A stretch of 64,000 nucleotides of DNA from Paracoccaceae bacterium. Lineage in GTDB: Bacteria > Pseudomonadota > Alphaproteobacteria > Rhodobacterales > Rhodobacteraceae. The position numbers were made by a program, and so were the translations under genes. The DNA lies in NCBI GenBank assembly GCA_947468085.1, contig CANIKY010000001.1, positions 1 to 64,000 of the forward strand, given 5' to 3'. Shown here piece by piece: positions 9,348-18,542 of this stretch. Under the pieces are notes generated by a model that was not told where the DNA came from, searched no databases, and worked only from the letters and a program-made list of their open reading frames with translations. Positions within the stretch are counted from its first letter, which is position 1. Every line of letters begins with the position of its first letter.

Positions 9348-10481
9348 ATGGGATACACCGGCCTTATGCACAGCACCGCTTACCCACAGGCCCCCGCGTC
9401 TGACCAAAATCCGATCGCAGAGTTTCGCGCCGCGTCCAAGCATTACGGCGAGGTCGTGGCCGCTGATGCCATAAGCTTGTCGATTATGCCGGGCGAGTTT
9501 TTGTCATTTTTGGGCCCGTCAGGCTGTGGCAAGACCACCGCTTTGCGGATGTTGGCGGGGTTTGAGGCGCCAACGTCTGGGGAAATGCTGCTTGACGGGG
9601 TGCGTGTGAACGACCTGCCGCCGCATAAACGCCCGGTGAATATGGTTTTCCAACACTATGCGCTGTTTCCGCATATGAATGTGGCTGACAATATCTCTTA
9701 TGGTTTGCGCCAACAGCGGCCCAAGCCTGCGGCGGCTTTTGTGGCGCAAAAGGTCGCCGAAACGCTGGAAAGGGTGCGCTTGCCCGGCTTTGATACGCGC
9801 CGGATCTGGGAGATGTCGGGCGGCCAGCAACAGCGCGTGGCCTTGGCTCGCGCCTTGATCAATCAGCCCAAAATCTTGCTGCTGGACGAGCCGATGGCAG
9901 CCCTTGACCGCAAACTTCGGCGCGAGATGCAGATTGAATTGCAAAGCTTGCAGCGCGCCTTGGGCATCACCTTTGTTCTGGTCACCCATGATCAGGAAGA
10001 GGCGTTAAGCATGTCTGACCGCATTTGCATCATGCGGGCGGGACGGATCGTGCAAATCGGCGCGCCACGCGATTTATATGATGCCCCAAACAGCCGCTAT
10101 GTCGCCGATTTTGTGGGCAAGTCGAATTTCTTTGAAGGCACGCTGTCAAGTGTTTCTGGGCTAATGGGGGCGGTTGATCTGCCCACGGGGCCGGGCCGTG
10201 GCAGGCTGGGGCAGGATGTGGCGGTAGGGCGCAAGGTTAGCCTTTCGGTGCGGCCCGAACAGATATATCTCTCTCCCACGGGTGGGGCTTTCGCGGTGCA
10301 GGTCCGCAACCGTATCTTTTTGGGCGAGCATACCGAATATCTGGTGAATAATCCCAGTCTGGGCGATTTTCTTGTCTTGGTGTCGCGCCAGACGGAAGCC
10401 ACGCTGGGGGCCTTTGACCCGGGCCAAGACGCCTTTGCCGACTGGACGCCAGAAGCGGCACTTATTTTGAACAACGACTAA
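9348..10481 (+). CDS. Polyamine-type ABC transporter ATP-binding protein (PotA-like)
   Basis: GPSGCGKTTALRMLAG, MSGGQQQRVALARAL, LLLDEPMAALD, TOBE-like C-terminus; start may be 9366. Confidence 0.92.
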   Translation: MGYTGLMHSTAYPQAPASDQNPIAEFRAASKHYGEVVAADAISLSIMPGEFLSFLGPSGCGKTTALRMLAGFEAPTSGEMLLDGVRVNDLPPHKRPVNMVFQHYALFPHMNVADNISYGLRQQRPKPAAAFVAQKVAETLERVRLPGFDTRRIWEMSGGQQQRVALARALINQPKILLLDEPMAALDRKLRREMQIELQSLQRALGITFVLVTHDQEEALSMSDRICIMRAGRIVQIGAPRDLYDAPNSRYVADFVGKSNFFEGTLSSVSGLMGAVDLPTGPGRGRLGQDVAVGRKVSLSVRPEQIYLSPTGGAFAVQVRNRIFLGEHTEYLVNNPSLGDFLVLVSRQTEATLGAFDPGQDAFADWTPEAALILNND

Positions 10482-10510
10482 GAAACTGATCCTCAACAGG
10501 GAGACTGACC

Positions 10511-11671
10511 ATGTCTGACACACCCGACCACATTTCCCCGCAAAAATTCATGGCCGAACTGATGCGCTATCGCAAAGGCTCGGTCAGCCGCCGCCATTTT
10601 CTTGGTGTGACGGGCCTTGGCATGGCCACAACCGTGCTGGGTTCTGCCATGCCCGGCCTAATCACCCGCCCGGCCTTTGCCGCTGGCAGCATCGGTGACA
10701 GCGTGGTGCTGGCCACTTGGCCGAACTACCACGACCCCGCAAGTTTTGAGGCTTTTACCGCGGCCACCGGCGCCGCCGTTCAGGTCAACGTCTTTGGATC
10801 AAACGAAGAGATGTTGGCCAAGCTACAGGCCGGTGGCAGCGGGTGGGATGTGTTTGTGCCCACCAACTACACCATCACGACCTATGTCGAAGAAGGCATC
10901 ATCGACCCCTTGGATATGTCCAAACTGCCGAACTATGACGCGGCCAGTTTCGATCCGCGCTTTGCAGGGCCGGGCACGGTGGATGGCAAACTCTATGCCG
11001 CCTCGAAAAACTGGGGCACCACGGGCATGGCTGTGAACACCAGTCAGACCAATGGTCGCGTGCTGACCAGCTGGAAAGACTTCTGGGATATCACCAAGGC
11101 CGAATTCTCGGGCCGCACAACTGTGCATGATTACCAATTGACCACCATAGGCAACGCGCTGAAATCCTTTGGCTATTCGTTCAACTCGATCGATCCAGCC
11201 GAACTGGCCGATGCCGAAAAGCTGCTGATCGAAGTCAAGCCGCATCTCTTTGCCATCACGTCAGATTATCAGCCGCCAATGCGGTCTGGCGATGCGTGGT
11301 TGGCCATGTGCTGGACGGGGGACGGCAAGCAGTTGAACAAGGATATTCCCGAAATCTCTTATATCCTTGGCAAGGAAGGGGGCGAGATCTGGAGCGATTT
11401 TTACGCCATTCCCAAATCTGCGCCCCATCTGGATGCGGCTTACGCGCTGATCAACTTCCTTCTGGATCCGGCGATCAACTACAAAGAGGCCATGTTCCAC
11501 GGCCAACCCGTGGCAGATGCGCGGGTGGATGCGATGATGTCGGCTGAAATCATGGCCGATCCGATCATCCATCCGGCGGCTGAACTTCTCAGCAATCTTG
11601 AGTTTGGCGCAGCCGCCACCCTGACCGACCCCAACCGTGCCGAGGTGATGGCGCGGTTCAAGTCGGCCTGA
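10511..11671 (+). CDS. Polyamine-type ABC transporter substrate-binding protein (PotD-like), Tat signal
   Basis: SRRHFLGVTG Tat motif; ATWPNYHDPASFEAFTAATGAAVQVNVFGSNEEMLAKLQAGG. Confidence 0.92.
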   Translation: MSDTPDHISPQKFMAELMRYRKGSVSRRHFLGVTGLGMATTVLGSAMPGLITRPAFAAGSIGDSVVLATWPNYHDPASFEAFTAATGAAVQVNVFGSNEEMLAKLQAGGSGWDVFVPTNYTITTYVEEGIIDPLDMSKLPNYDAASFDPRFAGPGTVDGKLYAASKNWGTTGMAVNTSQTNGRVLTSWKDFWDITKAEFSGRTTVHDYQLTTIGNALKSFGYSFNSIDPAELADAEKLLIEVKPHLFAITSDYQPPMRSGDAWLAMCWTGDGKQLNKDIPEISYILGKEGGEIWSDFYAIPKSAPHLDAAYALINFLLDPAINYKEAMFHGQPVADARVDAMMSAEIMADPIIHPAAELLSNLEFGAAATLTDPNRAEVMARFKSA

Positions 11672-11673
11672 TC

Positions 11674-12525
11674 ATGCGCCCAAAGCTGATCAACCGACTG
11701 CTTCTGGCACCTGCGGGCATATGGTTCTTGGCCATGCTCGTGCTGCCGCTGGCGGTGGTTTTGGTGTTCAGCTTTGGCGAGCGGGGGCAGTCTGGCGGCT
11801 ATGTGCCAGCCTTTACCTTCGCGCAATATCTGAACCTTCCGGCGCGGTGGAAAGCGTTTGAAAATACGCTGACCCTCGCGCCTGTTGGCACGCTTATTGT
11901 TCTTCTGATCGCCTATCCGCTGGCTTATTTTTTAGCCCTGCGCGCCAACCCGAAATGGCGCACTTTACTATTGATTTTGGTGATTGTGCCGTTTTGGACC
12001 TCGATCTTGATCCGCAGTTATGCTTGGATTTTCATCTTGGGGGGTCGGGGCATTCCTGCGCTGCTTGATATGCTGGGCCTGCACAATCTGCGGCTGATCA
12101 ACACGCCCTTCGCGGTGCTAGTGGGCATTGTCTATGGCTATCTGCCGCTGATGGTCTTTCCAATTTTCGTTAGTCTAGAACGGCTGGACAAGCGCCTGTT
12201 AGAAGCCTCAGCCGACCTAGGCTCTCCGCCTTGGCGCAGTTTCTTGCAGATCACGCTGCCGCTGTCGTTGCCGGGCATGGCCACGGGCTGCATGTTGGTT
12301 TTCATTCTTTTGATGGGAGAGTTCCTGATCCCGGCCATGCTGGGCGGCGGGAAGGTTTTCTTTGTGGGCAATGCTTTGGTTGATTTGTTCTTGCAGTCGC
12401 GCAATTGGGCCTTTGGCTCGGCGGTGGCGGTCGCGCTGGTTGTGGTGATGTTGGTCACGGTCACAATCTACATGCGCGCCATGACCCGTTGGGGCAATGG
12501 GCGCGACGATGTGTCGTTGATGTAG
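11674..12525 (+). CDS. ABC transporter permease (PotB-like)
   Basis: Multi-TM; EASADLGSPPWRSFLQITLPLSLPG EAA loop. Confidence 0.92.
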   Translation: MRPKLINRLLLAPAGIWFLAMLVLPLAVVLVFSFGERGQSGGYVPAFTFAQYLNLPARWKAFENTLTLAPVGTLIVLLIAYPLAYFLALRANPKWRTLLLILVIVPFWTSILIRSYAWIFILGGRGIPALLDMLGLHNLRLINTPFAVLVGIVYGYLPLMVFPIFVSLERLDKRLLEASADLGSPPWRSFLQITLPLSLPGMATGCMLVFILLMGEFLIPAMLGGGKVFFVGNALVDLFLQSRNWAFGSAVAVALVVVMLVTVTIYMRAMTRWGNGRDDVSLM

Positions 12526-12534
12526 GGGCAAAAC

Positions 12535-13347
12535 ATGCGCATCTATGCGGCGGCAGTTTATCTTTTTTTGTATATTCCCATCGGCATCATCGCCCTTTTC
12601 AGCTTTAGCGCGGGTCGTAATGCCAGCGAATTCGCTGGATTTTCTCTGAAATGGTACGGCATCGCCCTGCACAACCCCTTTGTGGTCGAGGCTTTGCGCA
12701 CCAGTTTCACCGTGGCCGCCAGTTCGGCCATTCTGGCCGCCGTCTTCGGCACAATGGCCGCTTTGGCGCTGCAAGGCATGACAGGGCGGATCAAGGTGCT
12801 GTTTGATGCGCTGATTTATATCGCAGTGATGATCCCGGGCATTGTGATCGGCATCAGCACCTTGATTGCCATCGTCACAGTCTTTGGTTGGCTGAACCCT
12901 TTGATTGCGGCCGTCTGGCCATGGGACGGGCCAGCCCCGCAACTGGCCATGGGATTAGGTTCGCTGATTGCGGCCCATACGCTGTTCAATATGGCCTTGG
13001 TCATCATCATCGTGCGGGCGCGGATCGCAGGAATGGACCGCAGTTTCACCGAAGCCTCGGCAGATCTTTATGCCACCCCCTTTGGCACCTTTCGCCAGAT
13101 CACGCTGCCCTTGATCTTGCCGGGCATCTTGGCGGGCTTTTTGCTGAGTTTCACTTTCAGCTTTGATGATTTTATCATCGCCTTCTTTGTGGCGGGGGCA
13201 AACACCACCTTGCCCATCTATGTCTTCTCTTCGATCCGCCGGGGGGTGACGCCAGAGATCAACGCGATCGGCACAATGGTTTTGACCCTGTCGCTGATCC
13301 TTCTTGTGACGGCCCAAGGGTTCTTGCAGCGAAAGCGCAAGGGATGA
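12535..13347 (+). CDS. ABC transporter permease (PotC-like)
   Basis: Multi-TM; EASADLYATPFGTFRQITLPLILPGILAG EAA loop. Confidence 0.92.
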   Translation: MRIYAAAVYLFLYIPIGIIALFSFSAGRNASEFAGFSLKWYGIALHNPFVVEALRTSFTVAASSAILAAVFGTMAALALQGMTGRIKVLFDALIYIAVMIPGIVIGISTLIAIVTVFGWLNPLIAAVWPWDGPAPQLAMGLGSLIAAHTLFNMALVIIIVRARIAGMDRSFTEASADLYATPFGTFRQITLPLILPGILAGFLLSFTFSFDDFIIAFFVAGANTTLPIYVFSSIRRGVTPEINAIGTMVLTLSLILLVTAQGFLQRKRKG

Positions 13348-14108
13348 CGGCGCTTTTGCACGGCCAAGTCGCCTTCGTGACAGCTGCGGGATCGGGCATT
13401 GGCAGGGCAGGGGCCATCGCTTTGGCGCGCGAGGGGGCCTTGGTCGTGGTGACCGATCGAGACGCCGGCTTGGCACAACAGGTTGCAGCGCACATTGCAG
13501 CCTTGGGCGGGCACGCGCAGGGATTGGGGCTTGACGTCGCGCGCGATGCCGATGTGGCACACGCGATTGAGGCTGTGGTGGCGCAGCATGGGCAAATCGA
13601 CATTGTGCATTCTCATGCTGGCGTTCAATTTTCGGGTGGTTTGTTAGAGGCTACAGTTGACGACATGGACCGATCTTGGGCGCTGAATGTGCGGTCGCAC
13701 TTTGTGGTGGCGCGCGCTGTCATGCCTCATATGAAACGGCGCAAAAGCGGGTCGATCATCATCACATCGTCCAATTCGGGCGTGCAACTGGATCGCCAGA
13801 TGATCGCTTATGCCACAACCAAACATGCCGTGATTGCGATGACGCGTCAGATTGCCGCAGACCATGCCCAATTCAACATCCGCTGCAACGCGCTTTGCCC
13901 GGGCTTTGTTGACACGCCCTTTAATGCGGGGTTCGAGCGGCAATTGGGCGGTAGGGCGGGTTTGGAAACCTACGTTCAGGCGTCGATCCCGATGGGTCGG
14001 TGGGCTGATCTGGAAGAAATCGCGCAGGGCATCGTCTATCTCGCCTCGGCGCGCAGTGGCTTTATGACCGGACATGCCTTGGTGTTGGACGGGGGCGAAA
14101 GCCTGTAA
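13344..14108 (+). CDS. SDR family oxidoreductase
   Basis: VTAAGSGIGRAGAIALA; YATTKHAVIAMTRQIA; 4-bp overlap with upstream permease. Confidence 0.92.
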   Translation: MTALLHGQVAFVTAAGSGIGRAGAIALAREGALVVVTDRDAGLAQQVAAHIAALGGHAQGLGLDVARDADVAHAIEAVVAQHGQIDIVHSHAGVQFSGGLLEATVDDMDRSWALNVRSHFVVARAVMPHMKRRKSGSIIITSSNSGVQLDRQMIAYATTKHAVIAMTRQIAADHAQFNIRCNALCPGFVDTPFNAGFERQLGGRAGLETYVQASIPMGRWADLEEIAQGIVYLASARSGFMTGHALVLDGGESL

Positions 14109-14431
14109 GGCTGCGGCTTTGCAGTCTTTAACAAGTGTTCTCGCCCGAACGGCAAATTGTCGGGGTGTTGGAGTGCGAAAACTTGGTCGCGGCGGCCCCC
14201 GCGCCGTTCTGGACCAGATACATCACCGCCGCTGCATGGTCACATTACGGGCCTCTGTGGTTTTTTGGCGATCAGCACGCCAAAAATTTGGTCTGTGCAG
14301 TCCCTGCCGCCACTGGGCCGATGTGGGAAAGACCTGCGCGTTGCACGATGTCGAACTTGGGCGTTTTGGGGGCGCTAGACAGATGTGGTCTGATGTGAGA
14401 TCGTGCCACCATATTTCGATGGAGTTATTTT

Positions 14432-15853
14432 ATGAATCCCGATTGGACGCCGATCTGCCTTGTTTCGCGTAAGGACATGCCAAGTTTTGCGGCGGATGCT
14501 GTAAAAGGCTACAAATTGGTCAGTTTTGATACGGCCAAGAACAAGCTGAACTTCGCTAACTGCGCGGACGGCCAAGAAGAGCTTGACTGTGATATTGTTT
14601 TTCGTGACGCCGTAGCGCGCTGTCACAGCACAGCCCGCGGGCAAGCAGAGCAAGGCCGCCTTGCTCAACTCTGGATGGAACGCTTTGGCGCTGAACCCCC
14701 GCCGCTGTTTGACCTTAACGATACCACCAACGGGGCAGGTCTTGCGCCCCATCTGGTGCCCTTGTTTGGGCAGTTGTGGCGGGAAAGTCAGGCACGCAGC
14801 ACCGAATTGATGCGCGAACTTGCGCTTTTGCGGGGCAGCTTTGATCAATCCCAGACGGCCTTTTCAAGGCTGGAAACCTTTTTACATAATTCTGGGGGGG
14901 CAGAACGTGCCCAGACAGTTTCTTTGCGTCCCTTTCCAGGGCACCTCCCCGTTTTGCTGACTAAGGACTGTCCCCTTGAACAAAGGTTGCCCATCGAAAG
15001 TACGGGGCTGAGCGATCTATCCTTCCTTATAGCAGAAGCACCCACAGGATCTGGCACTTTGACGGCGAAGCTGAGCCTTTTGGAAAGTGCGCAAGTGGTG
15101 GCAGAATGGGCCATTCCAACAGAAAATCTGTCAAAAGGATGGGTGCGGCTAAGCCTGTTTCGCGCGCTTGGCCCAGACGCGCAGACACCGATCTTGCATC
15201 TGGATTGGACCGGTTCACAACCATTGAAGCTTGCCCCTTCGTTTCGCCATCCCGATATCCGCTTTTGTGCGACAGGCAGCAACGCGGTTCTGGCCCTTAG
15301 TTTGTGGAGCTATATCTGTGGCGCTGCAGCCCCCCTGCCAGCCGATGGCGTGGTGCAGCTTTTAGGCCCACAGACCCTGCGGTGGACGATTGGACCGGAA
15401 GCGCTTTGCAATGCCGTCGATTTGAATGTCGCCAAAGACTTGGTTGAGTTCACACAATGGCGCGGGTCCTTGGCGGTTCGGCCTGTTAACCAGACAGTGT
15501 CGTTCGTGCGGATCGATAATGTCGGAAGGCCAAGGTTGGCGCACCTTCACGGCGGGGTGAAGACTGAAGCCGTCTTGGGGCCAGATGTAGAGTATTGCTA
15601 CGGGTTAGCGCCTCAGCACAAACGCAGCAAACAGCGCGGCACCCTGCCAAAGTTTTTGGACGGGATGACATCAGATTGGCTGCGGTTGCCCCCGAATGAA
15701 TGGGCGATCTTGCATTTGTTTTTGGCCGAACCCCTTAAAGAGGTTTGCGACCTTTATTTGATGTCGCGCCTTGTCAATGATGAGGTTCCCGAGCACCCGA
15801 TCAACGCCTGCTTTTATAGCCTTCAGGGGCAGGCGGAAAGTGGGGCATCATGA
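14432..15853 (+). CDS. Hypothetical protein preceding bifunctional glycosyltransferase
   Basis: Long ORF in + glycan locus, 4-bp overlap with downstream glycosyltransferase; no family recognised with confidence. Confidence 0.75.
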   Translation: MNPDWTPICLVSRKDMPSFAADAVKGYKLVSFDTAKNKLNFANCADGQEELDCDIVFRDAVARCHSTARGQAEQGRLAQLWMERFGAEPPPLFDLNDTTNGAGLAPHLVPLFGQLWRESQARSTELMRELALLRGSFDQSQTAFSRLETFLHNSGGAERAQTVSLRPFPGHLPVLLTKDCPLEQRLPIESTGLSDLSFLIAEAPTGSGTLTAKLSLLESAQVVAEWAIPTENLSKGWVRLSLFRALGPDAQTPILHLDWTGSQPLKLAPSFRHPDIRFCATGSNAVLALSLWSYICGAAAPLPADGVVQLLGPQTLRWTIGPEALCNAVDLNVAKDLVEFTQWRGSLAVRPVNQTVSFVRIDNVGRPRLAHLHGGVKTEAVLGPDVEYCYGLAPQHKRSKQRGTLPKFLDGMTSDWLRLPPNEWAILHLFLAEPLKEVCDLYLMSRLVNDEVPEHPINACFYSLQGQAESGAS

Positions 15854-18435
15854 AGGACACGCTGCAAATCCATGATCAGCCACTGGTGGCTGTGGTTGTG
15901 CCAATCTTCCGGCATTCGGTCTTGTTGGTTGATGCCATAGAAAGTGTTCTGGCGCAGGTTGCCCCCTTTGGCATCAAGATTGTTCTGGTTAATGACGGTT
16001 GCCCCCAAACAGAAACAGATGTGGTCTGCCGGCATTTTGCGCGCACCCACGCGCCCCAGATCACTTATTTACGCAAGCCGAACGGCGGTTTGTCAGATGC
16101 GCGCAATCATGGTGTGCGCCATATTCTGGCGCACCTTGCCTCGGTACGGGCAATCTATTTTCTGGATGCCGACAATGGCCTGCGTCCACCCGCCTTGGCG
16201 CGCGCATTTGCGGTGTTGGAAACATCTGCCGATGTGGGCTGGGTCTATCCCAATATTGATATGTTTGGCCTCAACAGCGCGCATGACTACGGTGGCAAAT
16301 ACTCTCGCTTGCTGCACAGCGAAATGAATCTGTGCGAGGCCGGAAGCCTGATCCGCCGCGAGGTTTTTGAAGCTGGCGTGATGTTTGACACCCAGTTCCA
16401 ATCTGGATTTGAGGATTGGGAGTTTTTTCTTTCGGCCGCAAGTGCCGGTTTTAGCGGCCAAAACCTTGAGACTTTTGGCTTTTTGTACCGCAAGCGCCCC
16501 GAAAGCATGCTTGCCGAGTCAGAGCGCGACGCCGCAGGGATCACCTTTCAGTTGCGCAAAAAGCACAAGGCTTTAATGTCTCCTCGTGCGCTGATCAGTC
16601 TAGAACAGCAAGAGATGCCGCGTCTGGCGATTGTGCTGTCTGACTTGCAACAGGTGATCTTGACAACGGATCCCGCCCAAAGCAGCGAAACGATCAGCGT
16701 CGAAGATTATATTCATCGCTATTTTCTTGCCAAGTCGAACCCAGCCCGTGAGGTTATCCCGCCCTATCTTTGCGTGACCTCTAGCGCCAGCTTTCAGGCA
16801 TTAACTGCGACAGGCTTGTTGCACGCGACGTTTTGGATGCTTGAATCTCTGGCGGATAAAACCAATTTTGGCGCAGTGACGGCCTTTGGACTGGACGAAG
16901 ACCGCATGGGATTTGCGGTTCATGATACAGCGCAAGGCCGCCACAAAAACGTCAGTTTCCTGATGATCGGGCCATATCTGCTGCGCGATGTCATCTTTGA
17001 CAGCGCCAGTTCTTGGATCGACAGTTTGGCAACAGAGACGTCTCAACCGTCGATGGCGCTGATTGAATTGCGGTTGCCACAGTCAAGCTTTGACATAGCG
17101 CCTTTGGCAAAGGGCACCGCTATTATTGACTTTCTTGCGATCTTGCACCGTTTGCGCGCTTCGATCTGGATCGAGGGGGCAAAACAGCGGATGGATTGGC
17201 GGGAAGGCGATGTGACGCGTCGGGAAGGGTCGCACCTGATTTTGCGCCGCCACTTTGCCGATGAGCCGGTCTACCCGCGGATGCCCAGCGGTGGGCGCAA
17301 CATTGGCCTGATTTTGCCCTTGGTTGAATTTGGCGGTGTGGAAAAGGTTGCGTTGAATTTCGCCCGCGCGATCCGTGCGCGCGGTGACCTGCCGCATCTG
17401 TTCGTGCTGAACTCTGGCGATGCTGCAATTTCGTCAGACTGGCGGCAGGTCTTAGAGAGCATAACCTTCTTTACCGACGCCAGCTTTGGGGCTTGGGGGG
17501 GCGGTACAAAGACTTACTTTGGCACAGAAATTCCGCACTGGGCCGAACAAGGCAACCATGACCGTGCCGTGGCTATGATGCATTGGCTGGACGCTGTTAT
17601 AGATTTTCACGGCGGTGCCATGATGGGCGCCATGGGCAAATTGAAACGGTTGGGCATTGCGACAGGCAGTTCGCTGCATCTGGTGGATCTCACCGCTGTC
17701 GGGCGACCGGTGGGAAATGTCTTTCTTTGCATGGCTTATGAACACGCCTTCAACGTGGTGGCCCCCTGTTCGCTGGCCTTGGCCGATTGGTGCCATGCGT
17801 TGGGGATCCCAAAGGAAAAGATTGTGCCAACCCCCAACGCCCCAAGCTTCCCGATCAGTGCACAGCGCCTTGCCGCAGGATTGGCCCAAAAAGGGCAGCG
17901 CCTGCCAGACGAACCGTTGCGGGTGCTTTATCTTGGCCGTCTGGATGCCCAAAAAGGGTTAAACCGCATGACCGAGGTTATGCAGGCCGCCGCCGCAGAC
18001 AAGTTGGAGTGGCGCATCATCGGCCGCCCCGTGCTTCCAGACGCTTTGGCAAATCTATCCCCCGATATCCAGCGCGTGCTTGAACCTGCTTTAACGCGAG
18101 ATGAGGATCTGATGGCGGCCTTTGACTGGGCCGATGTCCTAGTCTTACTTTCGGAATTCGAGGGCCTGCCCCTGACAATCCTAGAAGCCATGCGCCAGGG
18201 CGTTGTGCCTATTGTGACAGATGTCGGTGCGGTGGGTGAGGTGGTGATAAACGGACAGAACGGTTTTCTTATTCCTTTGCTCAATGCTGTGGCGGAATGT
18301 CTGACGTCGCTTCGCACTCTGGCTACGAACCGTGACCTACTAAGCCGCCTGTCCAGTGCCGCCGCCCGCGACATGGTTGGGCGAGATTGGATCCATGCAA
18401 CAAAGCCCTTTCTTGACGCGCTAAGCGGAAGGTGA
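15850..18435 (+). CDS. Two-domain glycosyltransferase (N-terminal GT2, C-terminal GT4-like)
   Basis: VVVPIFRHSVLLVDAIESVLAQ...LVNDGCPQTETDVV...YLRKPNGGLSDARNHGV; C-term RVLYLGRLDAQKGLNRM...SEFEGLPLTILEAMRQGVVPIVTDVGAVGEVV. Confidence 0.88.
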   Translation: MKDTLQIHDQPLVAVVVPIFRHSVLLVDAIESVLAQVAPFGIKIVLVNDGCPQTETDVVCRHFARTHAPQITYLRKPNGGLSDARNHGVRHILAHLASVRAIYFLDADNGLRPPALARAFAVLETSADVGWVYPNIDMFGLNSAHDYGGKYSRLLHSEMNLCEAGSLIRREVFEAGVMFDTQFQSGFEDWEFFLSAASAGFSGQNLETFGFLYRKRPESMLAESERDAAGITFQLRKKHKALMSPRALISLEQQEMPRLAIVLSDLQQVILTTDPAQSSETISVEDYIHRYFLAKSNPAREVIPPYLCVTSSASFQALTATGLLHATFWMLESLADKTNFGAVTAFGLDEDRMGFAVHDTAQGRHKNVSFLMIGPYLLRDVIFDSASSWIDSLATETSQPSMALIELRLPQSSFDIAPLAKGTAIIDFLAILHRLRASIWIEGAKQRMDWREGDVTRREGSHLILRRHFADEPVYPRMPSGGRNIGLILPLVEFGGVEKVALNFARAIRARGDLPHLFVLNSGDAAISSDWRQVLESITFFTDASFGAWGGGTKTYFGTEIPHWAEQGNHDRAVAMMHWLDAVIDFHGGAMMGAMGKLKRLGIATGSSLHLVDLTAVGRPVGNVFLCMAYEHAFNVVAPCSLALADWCHALGIPKEKIVPTPNAPSFPISAQRLAAGLAQKGQRLPDEPLRVLYLGRLDAQKGLNRMTEVMQAAAADKLEWRIIGRPVLPDALANLSPDIQRVLEPALTRDEDLMAAFDWADVLVLLSEFEGLPLTILEAMRQGVVPIVTDVGAVGEVVINGQNGFLIPLLNAVAECLTSLRTLATNRDLLSRLSSAAARDMVGRDWIHATKPFLDALSGR

Positions 18436-18542
18436 ACCCATCAAATACTCTGCGACATGGGTCGTGGCGCCTAATGGGCTGCGCAGTTTGAAGCCCCCGC
18501 TAGACTTGGCCCCCCCTGCCGCCTAATCTGCGGCCATCAGAA

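Noticed and set aside
14262-14286. TTTTTGGCG-atcagca-CGCCAAAAA hairpin downstream of the polyamine/SDR operon as a plus-strand terminator
   Set aside because: Good stem but no following T-run on the plus strand; could be a weak bidirectional structure, insufficient support.
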